Below, piece after piece: positions 24,993 to 33,719 of a stretch of 64,000 nucleotides of DNA (positions are counted from its first letter, which is position 1; each line of letters opens with the position of its first letter). Both the position numbers and the translations under genes were made by a program. The notes beneath the pieces are model-generated. The model saw only the letters and a program-made list of their open reading frames with translations. It had not been told where the DNA came from and ran no database searches. This DNA comes from Flavobacteriales bacterium. GTDB lineage: Bacteria > Bacteroidota > Bacteroidia > Flavobacteriales_F > PHOS-HE28. The stretch lies in NCBI GenBank assembly GCA_016715895.1, contig JADJXH010000004.1:1612001-1676000 (forward strand), in the 5' to 3' direction.

Positions 24993-27900
24993 ATGCTCCG
25001 CTCCACCCTTGCCGCCGTTGCGGTCCTGTCGATCGCCCTTAGCGGTCATGCCCAGACGGCCTCCCAAACGAGCGCCGTCCAGCTGCAGGCCACCGTGCAG
25101 GCCAGCCCGCCGAGGATCACCCTCAGCTGGCCGGCCTTCTCCAACACCACCGGCATCACGATCTACCGGAAGTCGAAGGCCGCCACCTCATGGGGAAGCG
25201 CCATCGCCACCCCACCCGCGTCGTCCACAAGCTACCAGGACAATGCCGTCACCGTTGGGACCTACTATGAGTACCGCCTGGTGCGCACGGCCAACGCCGG
25301 CACCGGTCAGGGATACATCGCCACAGGCATCGAGGTGCCCGCCACCGAGTACATGGGCAAGCTGGTGCTGCTGGTGGACAACACGTTCAGTACGAGCCTG
25401 AGCACCGAGCTGGCCGTTCTTGAACAGGACCTGAAGGCCGACGGATGGACGGTCCTCCGGACGGACGTCAGCCGCACCGCCTCGCCGGCGAGCATCCGCA
25501 GCATCATTCAGACCGCCTACAACGCCGATCCCACCAACGTGAAGGCGGTGTACCTCGTCGGCCATGTACCCGTGCCCTACAGCGGGAATATCGCACCGGA
25601 CGGCCACAATGAGCATCAAGGCGCCTGGCCCGCCGACACCTACTACGCCGATGTGAACGGCAGCTGGACGGACAACTCGGTCAACATCGTGACGAGCCAG
25701 CGCGTCGAGAACCGGAATGTGCCGGGGGATGGCAAGTTCGATCAGAGCGACCTGCCCACCCCTGCTGAGCTACAGGTCGGCCGGGTCGACCTGTACGACC
25801 TGCCCGCGTTCGGGCAGACGGAGACCGAACTGATGCGGGCCTACCTCAACAAGGCCCATGACTTCAAGATCAAAGGCTTCACCCCGCAAGTGCGGGGCAT
25901 CATCTTCGACAACTTCCAGTACACGGGGTACCCGTTCGCCGCCGGTGGCATCCGCACGATGGCACCGCTGGTGGGGGCCTCCAACCTGACCTTCCCGAAC
26001 CAGAACGGCCCCTCCTTCTACACCCTGGTCAACAACCAGAGCTACCTGTGGACGTACAGCTGCGGCGGCGGTCTGCAGCAGACGGTGAACGGTGTGCTCA
26101 CGTACAATGGGGCCAACAACGTCGCCACCACCCAGAACCTCGCCGCCAGCCAGTTCGACGGTGTCTTCAACCTCTCCTTCGGCAGCTACTTCGGGGACTG
26201 GGACAACAAGAACAATTTCCTGCGCGCCTTTCTCGCCAGTGGCAAGGCCTTGAGCAGCTGCTGGTCGGCCATCCCGCACTTCGCGTTCCACCACATGGGT
26301 CTGGGCGACAACATCGGGTACAGCGCCCTGGCCACCATGAACAACACCACCAGCCTCTATGCACCGATGCACGGAGGCTGGCAGGGCAGCATCGGTAAGT
26401 CACACCTCGCGTTGATGGGCGACCCATCACTGCGGATGACCATGGTCGCTCCGCCGTCGAACCTTCAGGTCACCAACGTCGGTGGCAACGCGAGCTTCGC
26501 TTGGACGGCCTCCTCGGAAACGGTGCTTGGCTACTACATCTATGCCTTCGATCCCGGGACCGGGGCCGTGTCCCGCGTGGTACCCGGACTTGTGACCGGA
26601 ACCTCGTATACCAGCCCGACGGTGCCCTTCATCGCCGGCCGCCAGTACATGGTGCGTGCCGTCAAGCTCCAGACCTCGACCAGCGGGAGTTATTTCAACC
26701 TGAGCCTGGGGGCCATCGCCACGGCCTCCGGCACTCCGCAGCCCGATTGCCTGGGTGTCCCCGGTGGTTCCGCCGTGCCCGGCTCGGCCTGCAACGACAA
26801 CAACCCCTGCACGACGAACGATGTACTGAACGCGAGCTGCCAGTGCGTGGGCACCCCGAGCCCGGACAGCGATGGCGACGGGATCTGCAACGCGACGGAC
26901 AACTGCCCGAACACGCCGGGCCAGGTGGGCAGCGCGTGCAACGACAACAACCCCTGCACGACGAACGATGTGTTGAACGCGAGCTGCCAGTGCGCGGGTA
27001 CCCCGAGCCCGGACAGCGATGGCGACGGGATCTGCAACGCGACGGACAACTGTCCGAACACGCCGGGCCAGGTGGGCAGCGCGTGCAACGACAACGATCC
27101 CTGCACGACGAACGATGTGCTGAACGCGAGCTGCCAGTGCGCGGGTACCCCGAGCCCGGACAGCGATGGCGACGGGATCTGCAACGCGACGGACAACTGT
27201 CCGAACACGCCGGGCCAGGTGGGCAGCGCGTGCAACGACAACGATCCCTGCACGACGAACGATGTGCTGAACGCGAGCTGCCAGTGCGTGGGCACCCCGA
27301 GCCCGGACAGCGATGGCGATGGCATCTGCAACGCGACGGACAACTGCCCGAACACGCCGGGCCAGGTGGGCAGCGCGTGCAACGACAACGACGCGAACAC
27401 CATCAACGATGTGGTGGGCGCCAACTGCGTGTGCGCCGGTACGCCGGTGACCCTGGACTGCCTGGGTGTGCCGAACGGCACGGCCCTGCCTGGCTCGGCG
27501 TGCAATGACAACAACGCGAACACGATCAACGACCAGTGGGACGCGAACTGCGTGTGCGCCGGTACGCCGGTGACCCTGGACTGCCTGGGTGTACCGAACG
27601 GCTCGGCCTTGCCCGGCACGGCGTGCGATGACGGCAACGCGAACACGGGCAACGACCAGTGGGATGCGAACTGCGTGTGCGCCGGTACGCCGGTGACCCT
27701 GGACTGCCTGGGTGTACCGGGCGGAAGCGCCCTGCCTGGCTCGGCGTGCAATGACAACAACGCGAACACGATCAACGACCAATGGGATGCGAACTGCGTG
27801 TGCTCCGGCACGCCGGTGACGCTGGACTGCCTGGGCGTACCGAACGGCACGGCCCTGCCGGGCACGGCGTGCGATGACGGCAACGCGAACACGATCAACG

Positions 27901-30900
27901 ACCAGTGGGATGCGAACTGCGTGTGCGCCGGCACGCCGGTGACCCTGGACTGCCTGGGTGTGCCGAACGGCTCGGCCTTGCCCGGCACGGCGTGCGATGA
28001 CGGCAACGCGAACACGATCAACGACCAGTGGGATGCGAACTGCGTGTGCGTGGGTCAGGCGATCGACTGCCTGGGCGTACCGGGCGGAAGCGCCCTTCCT
28101 GGCACGGCGTGCAATGACAACAACGCGAACACGATCAACGACCAGTGGGATGCGAACTGCGTGTGCGCCGGCACTCCGGTGACGCTGGACTGCCTGGGCG
28201 TACCGAACGGCACGGCCCTGCCGGGCACGGCGTGCGATGACGGCAACGCGAACACGGGCAACGACCAGTGGGATGCGAACTGCATGTGCGAGGGTGAGCT
28301 GCTGGACTGCCTGGGTGTACCGGGCGGAAGCGCCCTTCCTGGCACGGCGTGCAATGACAACAACGCGAACACGATCAACGACCAGTGGGATGCGAACTGC
28401 GTGTGCGCCGGCACGCCGGTGACGCTGGACTGCCTGGGCGTACCGAACGGCACGGCCCTTCCGGGCACGGCGTGCGATGACGGCAACGCGAACACGGGCA
28501 ACGACCAGTGGGACGCGAACTGCGTGTGCGCCGGCACGCCGGTGACGCTGGACTGCCTGGGTGTCCCGAACGGCACGGCCCTTCCGGGCACGGCGTGCGA
28601 TGACGGCAACGCGAACACGATCAACGACCAATGGGACGCCAACTGCGTGTGCGCCGGCACGCCGGTGACGCTGGACTGCCTGGGCGTACCGAACGGCACG
28701 GACCTGCCGGGCACGGCGTGCGATGACAACAACGCGAACACGATCAACGACCAATGGGATGCGAACTGCGTGTGCGCCGGCACGCCGGTGACGCTGGACT
28801 GCCTGGGTGTGCCGAACGGCACGGCCCTGCCGGGCACGGCGTGCGATGACGGCAACGCGAACACGGGCAACGACCAGTGGGACGCGAACTGCGTGTGCGT
28901 GGGTGAGCTGCTGGACTGCCTGGGTGTACCGGGCGGAAGCGCGCTGCCGGGCACAGCGTGCGATGACAACAACGCGAACACGATCAACGACCAGTGGGAC
29001 GCGAACTGCGTGTGCGCCGGTACGCCGGTGACGCTGGACTGCCTGGGCGTACCGAACGGCACGGCCCTGCCGGGCACAGCGTGCGATGACGGCAACGCGA
29101 ACACGATCAACGACCAGTGGGATGCGAACTGCGTGTGCTCCGGCACGCCGGTGACGCTGGACTGCCTGGGTGTACCGAACGGCACGGCCCTGCCGGGCAT
29201 GGCGTGCGATGACGGCAACGCGAACACGGGCAACGACACATGGGATGCGAACTGCACCTGCGTGGGTCAGCTGCTGGACTGCCTGGGTGTACCGGGCGGA
29301 AGCGCCCTGCCTGGCTCGGCGTGCAATGACAACAACGCGAACACGATCAACGACCAATGGGATGCGAACTGCGTGTGCTCCGGCACGCCGGTGACGCTGG
29401 ACTGCCTGGGCGCACCGAACGGCACGGCCCTTCCGGGCACGGCGTGCGATGACGGCAACGCGAACACGGGCAACGACACGTGGGATGCGAACTGCACCTG
29501 CGTGGGTCAGCTGCTGGACTGCCTGGGCGTACCGGGCGGAAGCGCCCTTCTTGGCACGGCATGCAATGACAACAACGCGAACACGATCAACGACCAGTGG
29601 GATGCGAACTGCGTGTGCGCCGGCACGCCGGTGACGCTGGACTGCCTGGGCGTACCGAACGGCACGGCCCTTCCGGGCACGGCGTGCGATGACGGCAACG
29701 CGAACACGGGCAACGACGCGTGGGACGCGAACTGCACCTGCGTGGGTCAGCTGCTGGACTGCCTGGGTGTACCGGGCGGAAGCGCGCTGCCTGGCTCGGC
29801 TTGCAATGACAACAACGCGAACTCGATCAACGACCAATGGGATGTGAACTGCGTGTGCGCCGGTACGCCGGTGACCCTGGACTGCCTGGGTGTGCCGAAC
29901 GGCACGGCCCTGCCTGGCTCGGCGTGCAATGACAACAACGCGAACACGATCAACGACCAGTGGGACGCGAACTGCGTGTGCGCCGGTACGCCGGTGACGC
30001 TGGACTGCCTGGGGGTACCGGGCGGAAGCGCACTGCCGGGCACGGCGTGCGATGACGGCAACGCGAACACGGGCAACGACCAGTGGGATGCGAACTGCGT
30101 GTGCGTGGGTGAGCTGCTGGACTGCCTGGGTGTACCGGGCGGAAGCGCACTGCCGGGCTCGGCGTGCGATGACGGCAACGCGAACACGGGCAACGACCAG
30201 TGGGATGCGAACTGCGTGTGCGCCGGCACGCCGGTGACGCTGGACTGCCTGGGCGTACCGAACGGCACGGCCCTTCCGGGCACGGCGTGCGATGACGGCA
30301 ACGCGAACACGGGCAACGACCAGTGGGACGCGAACTGCGTGTGCGCCGGCACGCCGGTGACGCTGGACTGCCTGGGTGTCCCGAACGGCACGGCCCTTCC
30401 GGGCACGGCGTGCGATGACGGCAACGCGAACACGATCAACGACCAATGGGACGCCAACTGCGTGTGCGCCGGCACGCCGGTGACGCTGGACTGCCTGGGC
30501 GTACCGAACGGCACGGACCTGCCGGGCACGGCGTGCGATGACAACAACGCGAACACGATCAACGACCAGTGGGACGCGAACTGCGTGTGCGCCGGTACGC
30601 CGGTGACGCTGGACTGCCTGGGGGTACCGGGCGGAAGCGCACTGCCGGGCACGGCGTGCGATGACGGCAACGCGAACACGGGCAACGACCAGTGGGATGC
30701 GAACTGCGTGTGCGTGGGTGAGCTGCTGGACTGCCTGGGTGTACCGGGCGGAAGCGCACTGCCGGGCTCGGCGTGCGATGACGGCAACGCGAACACGGGC
30801 AACGACCAGTGGGATGCGAACTGCGTGTGCGCCGGCACGCCGGTGACGCTGGACTGCCTGGGCGTACCGAACGGCACGGCCCTTCCGGGCACGGCGTGCG

Positions 30901-32588
30901 ATGACGGCAACGCGAACACGGGCAACGACCAGTGGGACGCGAACTGCGTGTGCGCCGGCACGCCGGTGACGCTGGACTGCCTGGGCGTACCGAACGGCAC
31001 GGCCCTGCCGGGCACAGCGTGCGATGACGGCAACGCGAACACGATCAACGACCAGTGGGATGCGAACTGCGTGTGCTCCGGCACGCCGGTGACGCTGGAC
31101 TGCCTGGGTGTACCGAACGGCACGGCCCTGCCGGGCATGGCGTGCGATGACGGCAACGCGAACACGGGCAACGACACATGGGATGCGAACTGCACCTGCG
31201 TGGGTCAGCTGCTGGACTGCCTGGGTGTACCGGGCGGAAGCGCCCTGCCTGGCTCGGCGTGCAATGACAACAACGCGAACACGATCAACGACCAATGGGA
31301 TGCGAACTGCGTGTGCTCCGGCACGCCGGTGACGCTGGACTGCCTGGGTGTACCGAACGGCACGGCCCTGCCGGGCACGGCGTGCGATGACGGCAACGCG
31401 AACACGGGCAACGACCTGTGGGATGCGAACTGCGTGTGCGCCGGCACGCCGGTGACGCTGGACTGCCTGGGTGTGCCGAACGGCACGGCCCTGCCGGGCA
31501 CGCCGTGCGATGACAACAACGCGAACACGGGCAACGACCAATGGGACGCGAACTGCGTGTGCGTGGGTCAGGCGATCGACTGCCTGGGCGTACCGGGCGG
31601 AAGCGCCCTTCCTGGCACGGCATGCAATGACAACAACGCGAACACGATCAACGACCAGTGGGACGCGAACTGCGTGTGCGCCGGCACGCCGGTGACGCTG
31701 GACTGCCTGGGTGTCCCGAACGGCACGGCCCTGCCGGGCACGGCGTGCGATGACGGCAACGCGAACACGATCAACGACCAATGGGATGCGAACTGCGTGT
31801 GCGCGGGCACGCCGGTGACGCTGGATTGCCTGGGTGTGCCGAACGGCACGGCGCTGCCAGGCACGCCTTGCGATGACGGCAACGGCATGACCAGCAATGA
31901 CATCTGGGACGCGGATTGCAACTGCTTCGGGTTCCTCGTTCTGATGGACTGTGCAGGTGTGCCGAACGGGAACGCATTCCCTGGAACGCCGTGCGACGAT
32001 GGCGACGCGAGCACGGGCAACGACCTGTGGGATGCGAACTGTGCCTGCAACGGACAGGAGTATGACTGTGCGGGGGTACCGGGAGGCACGGCCTATGTGG
32101 ATGCGTGCGGCGTCTGCGCGAGCGGCACCACGGGCATCGTCGCCGACCCGGATAGCGATGCGGACGGGCTGCTGGATTGCATGGACAGCTGCCCCTTCGC
32201 TTACGATCCCGGCCAATTCGATTTCGACCAGGATGGCATCGGTGATGCCTGCGACAACTGTTCCTGGATCGCGAACCCGGACCAGGCGGACACCGATGGG
32301 AATGGCATCGGTGATGTCTGCGATCAGGCCAACGCGATCGCCGAAGCCGCAGGGATGTCCCACTTCACCTTCGCCCCGAACCCTGCACGGGAGGAGGTGC
32401 TCCTCACGGCCGTTCCCGCGAATGCGCGCCGTGTGAAGCTGGTGGCGTTGACGGGCGCCGTGGTGCTCGATGTCGATGTGACGCAGCGAAGGATCGCGTT
32501 GGACGCGGTTCCTGTGGGCGTGTATCAACTGATGGCGCTTGACGCGGACGGAAGACCGCTGGCGCAGGGCAGGCTCGTCCGGCAATGA
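24993..32588 (+). CDS. Giant secreted T9SS cargo with gingipain-like domain and homogenised Cys-rich repeat array
   Basis: A 2531-residue sister of the upstream gene. It has a clear signal peptide (MLRSTLAAVAVLSIALSGHA, cut before QTAS), a fibronectin III-like domain, a C25/gingipain-like domain and a second fibronectin III-like domain to about residue 580. In the gingipain-like domain Cys357 (YSCGGG) and Ser398 (FGSYFGDW) stand where the family has His and Cys. One Cys-rich unit and four thrombospondin type 3 units (26853-27440) follow, then 37 nearly identical Cys-rich units (27438-31928) and one diverged unit. The C-terminus has a DACGVC segment, two DxDxDG calcium-type segments and a type A T9SS sorting domain (FAPNPAREEVLLTAV...VGVYQLMALDADG). 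The repeats are likely a stiff disulphide- and metal-stabilised stalk; that is inference. A strong terminator follows the stop codon. Confidence 0.85.
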   Translation: MLRSTLAAVAVLSIALSGHAQTASQTSAVQLQATVQASPPRITLSWPAFSNTTGITIYRKSKAATSWGSAIATPPASSTSYQDNAVTVGTYYEYRLVRTANAGTGQGYIATGIEVPATEYMGKLVLLVDNTFSTSLSTELAVLEQDLKADGWTVLRTDVSRTASPASIRSIIQTAYNADPTNVKAVYLVGHVPVPYSGNIAPDGHNEHQGAWPADTYYADVNGSWTDNSVNIVTSQRVENRNVPGDGKFDQSDLPTPAELQVGRVDLYDLPAFGQTETELMRAYLNKAHDFKIKGFTPQVRGIIFDNFQYTGYPFAAGGIRTMAPLVGASNLTFPNQNGPSFYTLVNNQSYLWTYSCGGGLQQTVNGVLTYNGANNVATTQNLAASQFDGVFNLSFGSYFGDWDNKNNFLRAFLASGKALSSCWSAIPHFAFHHMGLGDNIGYSALATMNNTTSLYAPMHGGWQGSIGKSHLALMGDPSLRMTMVAPPSNLQVTNVGGNASFAWTASSETVLGYYIYAFDPGTGAVSRVVPGLVTGTSYTSPTVPFIAGRQYMVRAVKLQTSTSGSYFNLSLGAIATASGTPQPDCLGVPGGSAVPGSACNDNNPCTTNDVLNASCQCVGTPSPDSDGDGICNATDNCPNTPGQVGSACNDNNPCTTNDVLNASCQCAGTPSPDSDGDGICNATDNCPNTPGQVGSACNDNDPCTTNDVLNASCQCAGTPSPDSDGDGICNATDNCPNTPGQVGSACNDNDPCTTNDVLNASCQCVGTPSPDSDGDGICNATDNCPNTPGQVGSACNDNDANTINDVVGANCVCAGTPVTLDCLGVPNGTALPGSACNDNNANTINDQWDANCVCAGTPVTLDCLGVPNGSALPGTACDDGNANTGNDQWDANCVCAGTPVTLDCLGVPGGSALPGSACNDNNANTINDQWDANCVCSGTPVTLDCLGVPNGTALPGTACDDGNANTINDQWDANCVCAGTPVTLDCLGVPNGSALPGTACDDGNANTINDQWDANCVCVGQAIDCLGVPGGSALPGTACNDNNANTINDQWDANCVCAGTPVTLDCLGVPNGTALPGTACDDGNANTGNDQWDANCMCEGELLDCLGVPGGSALPGTACNDNNANTINDQWDANCVCAGTPVTLDCLGVPNGTALPGTACDDGNANTGNDQWDANCVCAGTPVTLDCLGVPNGTALPGTACDDGNANTINDQWDANCVCAGTPVTLDCLGVPNGTDLPGTACDDNNANTINDQWDANCVCAGTPVTLDCLGVPNGTALPGTACDDGNANTGNDQWDANCVCVGELLDCLGVPGGSALPGTACDDNNANTINDQWDANCVCAGTPVTLDCLGVPNGTALPGTACDDGNANTINDQWDANCVCSGTPVTLDCLGVPNGTALPGMACDDGNANTGNDTWDANCTCVGQLLDCLGVPGGSALPGSACNDNNANTINDQWDANCVCSGTPVTLDCLGAPNGTALPGTACDDGNANTGNDTWDANCTCVGQLLDCLGVPGGSALLGTACNDNNANTINDQWDANCVCAGTPVTLDCLGVPNGTALPGTACDDGNANTGNDAWDANCTCVGQLLDCLGVPGGSALPGSACNDNNANSINDQWDVNCVCAGTPVTLDCLGVPNGTALPGSACNDNNANTINDQWDANCVCAGTPVTLDCLGVPGGSALPGTACDDGNANTGNDQWDANCVCVGELLDCLGVPGGSALPGSACDDGNANTGNDQWDANCVCAGTPVTLDCLGVPNGTALPGTACDDGNANTGNDQWDANCVCAGTPVTLDCLGVPNGTALPGTACDDGNANTINDQWDANCVCAGTPVTLDCLGVPNGTDLPGTACDDNNANTINDQWDANCVCAGTPVTLDCLGVPGGSALPGTACDDGNANTGNDQWDANCVCVGELLDCLGVPGGSALPGSACDDGNANTGNDQWDANCVCAGTPVTLDCLGVPNGTALPGTACDDGNANTGNDQWDANCVCAGTPVTLDCLGVPNGTALPGTACDDGNANTINDQWDANCVCSGTPVTLDCLGVPNGTALPGMACDDGNANTGNDTWDANCTCVGQLLDCLGVPGGSALPGSACNDNNANTINDQWDANCVCSGTPVTLDCLGVPNGTALPGTACDDGNANTGNDLWDANCVCAGTPVTLDCLGVPNGTALPGTPCDDNNANTGNDQWDANCVCVGQAIDCLGVPGGSALPGTACNDNNANTINDQWDANCVCAGTPVTLDCLGVPNGTALPGTACDDGNANTINDQWDANCVCAGTPVTLDCLGVPNGTALPGTPCDDGNGMTSNDIWDADCNCFGFLVLMDCAGVPNGNAFPGTPCDDGDASTGNDLWDANCACNGQEYDCAGVPGGTAYVDACGVCASGTTGIVADPDSDADGLLDCMDSCPFAYDPGQFDFDQDGIGDACDNCSWIANPDQADTDGNGIGDVCDQANAIAEAAGMSHFTFAPNPAREEVLLTAVPANARRVKLVALTGAVVLDVDVTQRRIALDAVPVGVYQLMALDADGRPLAQGRLVRQ
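26853..27440 (+). repeat. Four thrombospondin type 3-like units of 147 bp
   Basis: Four 49-residue units beginning TPSPDSDGDGICNATDNCPN, nearly identical to one another at the DNA level. The last one ends in a NANTIND-type half-unit that leads straight into the 117/123-bp array. DSDGDG runs suggest calcium binding. Confidence 0.9.
29022..31348 (+). repeat. Exact duplication of 389 bp, offset 1938 bp
   Basis: Bases 29022-29410 are identical to 30960-31348, including the rare variants GMACDDG and TWDANCTC. The 1938-bp offset equals eleven 123-bp and five 117-bp units. It is a second block copied within the array, separate from the 609-bp offset event. Confidence 0.85.
29930..30985 (+). repeat. 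Exact direct duplication of 447 bp, offset 609 bp
   Basis: Bases 29930-30376 are identical to 30539-30985 when compared by eye. The 609-bp offset equals four 123-bp units plus one 117-bp unit, so the duplication is a whole-unit event inside the array. Confidence 0.85.
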
Positions 32589-32608
32589 CGCGTCCTGCTT
32601 GGAAGGAA

Positions 32609-32635
32609 GGCCCGGCCGGCAAGCCGGGCCTTTTT
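32609..32635 (+). terminator. Intrinsic terminator after the giant repeat gene
   Basis: Perfect 8-bp stem GGCCCGGC/GCCGGGCC with a 6-base loop, followed by TTTTT, 20 bp after the TGA. It also separates this gene from the convergent cargo gene, whose stop codon is at 32635. Confidence 0.9.
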
Positions 32636-33719
32636 CATTTCACCAGGGTGACGTGACCGAAATACTCCCGGCGATCGGCACTGAAGGCGTCGCGCACGAT
32701 CATCCTCCACGTGTACACGCCATCCGGAAGCAGCTCCGCGGAGCCTTTCAGCGCACCGTTCCACGATAGGCCCGGTTCAGCCGCAGAGAACACGAGCTCT
32801 CCCCAGCGGTCAAAGATCCAGAAGCCGAAGTCCTCCGTGTCCGCACCCACGAGCACCGGCTGGAACGTGTCGTTGAACCCATCTCCGTTCGGGGTGAAGG
32901 CGTTGGGAACATGCACGATGAGCACATCGTCCACCAGCACCATGGCGCAGGCTTCGGCGGCACAGCCCAGGCTGTCGGTGGCCAGCACGCAGACCAGATG
33001 ATGCCCGGCCAGGGGAGGGTCGAAGCGGTACCGCAGTTCGACGGTGGTGTCCACCGGGGTTCCGTCCACCGCCCACAGATGGGCGCGGCACACATCACCG
33101 ACCGGCCATGCCTCAACGACCGCATCATCCAAGGGGATCACGGTGCGTCGCACTTGAACGCCCACGTTCGGAGGCGGCAGCGCGGTCACCAGTGCGATGG
33201 ACGAGGTCTCCCACGTACAACCGGCCGTATCCGTGTATTGAACGCTTGGAGCGTATGTGCCCGCTTGCGCATAGGTGTGGTCCACGGGGCCGTTCTGTAC
33301 GATCACGGTCCCATCGCCCAGTTGCCATGTGAGGTCCACCACGGCCGTCCCGTACTGCGGGATCAGGGTCACCGCCAATGGAGCGCACCCGGATGCGGGC
33401 ACCACGGTGGCGATGAGGTCGGGACGGGTGGCGATGTCCACCTGCACGGCTGCGGTATCCGAGCTTCCAGCGCACGCGCCAAGGCCTTGCACGGCGTACA
33501 GGTACATACCCTCCTCGGCGACCGCAGGGTCGACGAGCGAACCGCTCGGCGTGCCATCCGGTGCGGACCAGGACCCGCCGGTCTGGGCCGATGGCCCCAG
33601 CACGGGGATCATATCCACGGGCGCCTGGGAAGCACAGAGCACAAGGCTTCCGTCCAGGCCTGCCTGTGGGAGAGGGTCGATGTTCACCGTGAGCACGGCC
33701 GTCGCGTTCGGACAGGGGG
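32635..33719 (-). pseudogene. C-terminal part of frameshifted T9SS type B cargo protein (gliding-motility C-terminal domain)
   Basis: About 361 residues that continue, in another frame, the protein encoded at 33684-36410. It holds the tenth repeat of the series (QAGLDGSLVLCASQAPVD), a PKD-like domain (GDGTVIVQNGPVDHTYAQAG) and a clear type B T9SS sorting domain (VPNAFTPNGDGFNDTFQPV, FDRWGELVF, LPDGVYTWRMIVRD). Homology resumes at CPNATAVLTV, exactly where the upstream frame goes wrong. There is no start codon or signal peptide of its own, so unless the frame is restored it is not exported. Restoring one base in the C run at 33715-33719 would rejoin both parts into a protein of about 1258 residues. 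Confidence 0.8.

Larger units (their letters stand above)
27438..31928 (+). repeat. Array of 37 near-identical in-frame repeats (27 of 123 bp, 10 of 117 bp)
   Basis: The array is 4491 bp, exactly 27 x 123 plus 10 x 117. The long unit reads GTPVTLDCLGVPNGTALPG then TACDDGNANTGNDQWDANC then VCA (41 residues). The short unit replaces GTPVTL by GELL, GQLL or GQAI (39 residues). Variation is limited to a few swap positions: NGT/GGS, ACDDG/ACNDN, TGND/TIND, QW/TW. Every unit has four cysteines. The combinatorial shuffling of a few alleles points to recombination and gene conversion rather than point mutation. Confidence 0.95.

Noticed and set aside
27438..31928. Regular repeats that could be taken for a CRISPR array or satellite DNA
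   Set aside because: Units are directly adjacent with no spacers, are multiples of three and encode a conserved protein repeat; no cas genes are nearby.
26427..32585. A 2052-residue open frame on the minus strand across the repeat array, with further long frames in other phases
   Set aside because: It mirrors the plus-strand repeats. The 117/123-bp units keep all frames open because they are near identical and GC-rich. The antisense product is a repetitive Arg/Ala/Val-rich string with no signal or domain, whereas the plus frame has a signal peptide and sorting domain.
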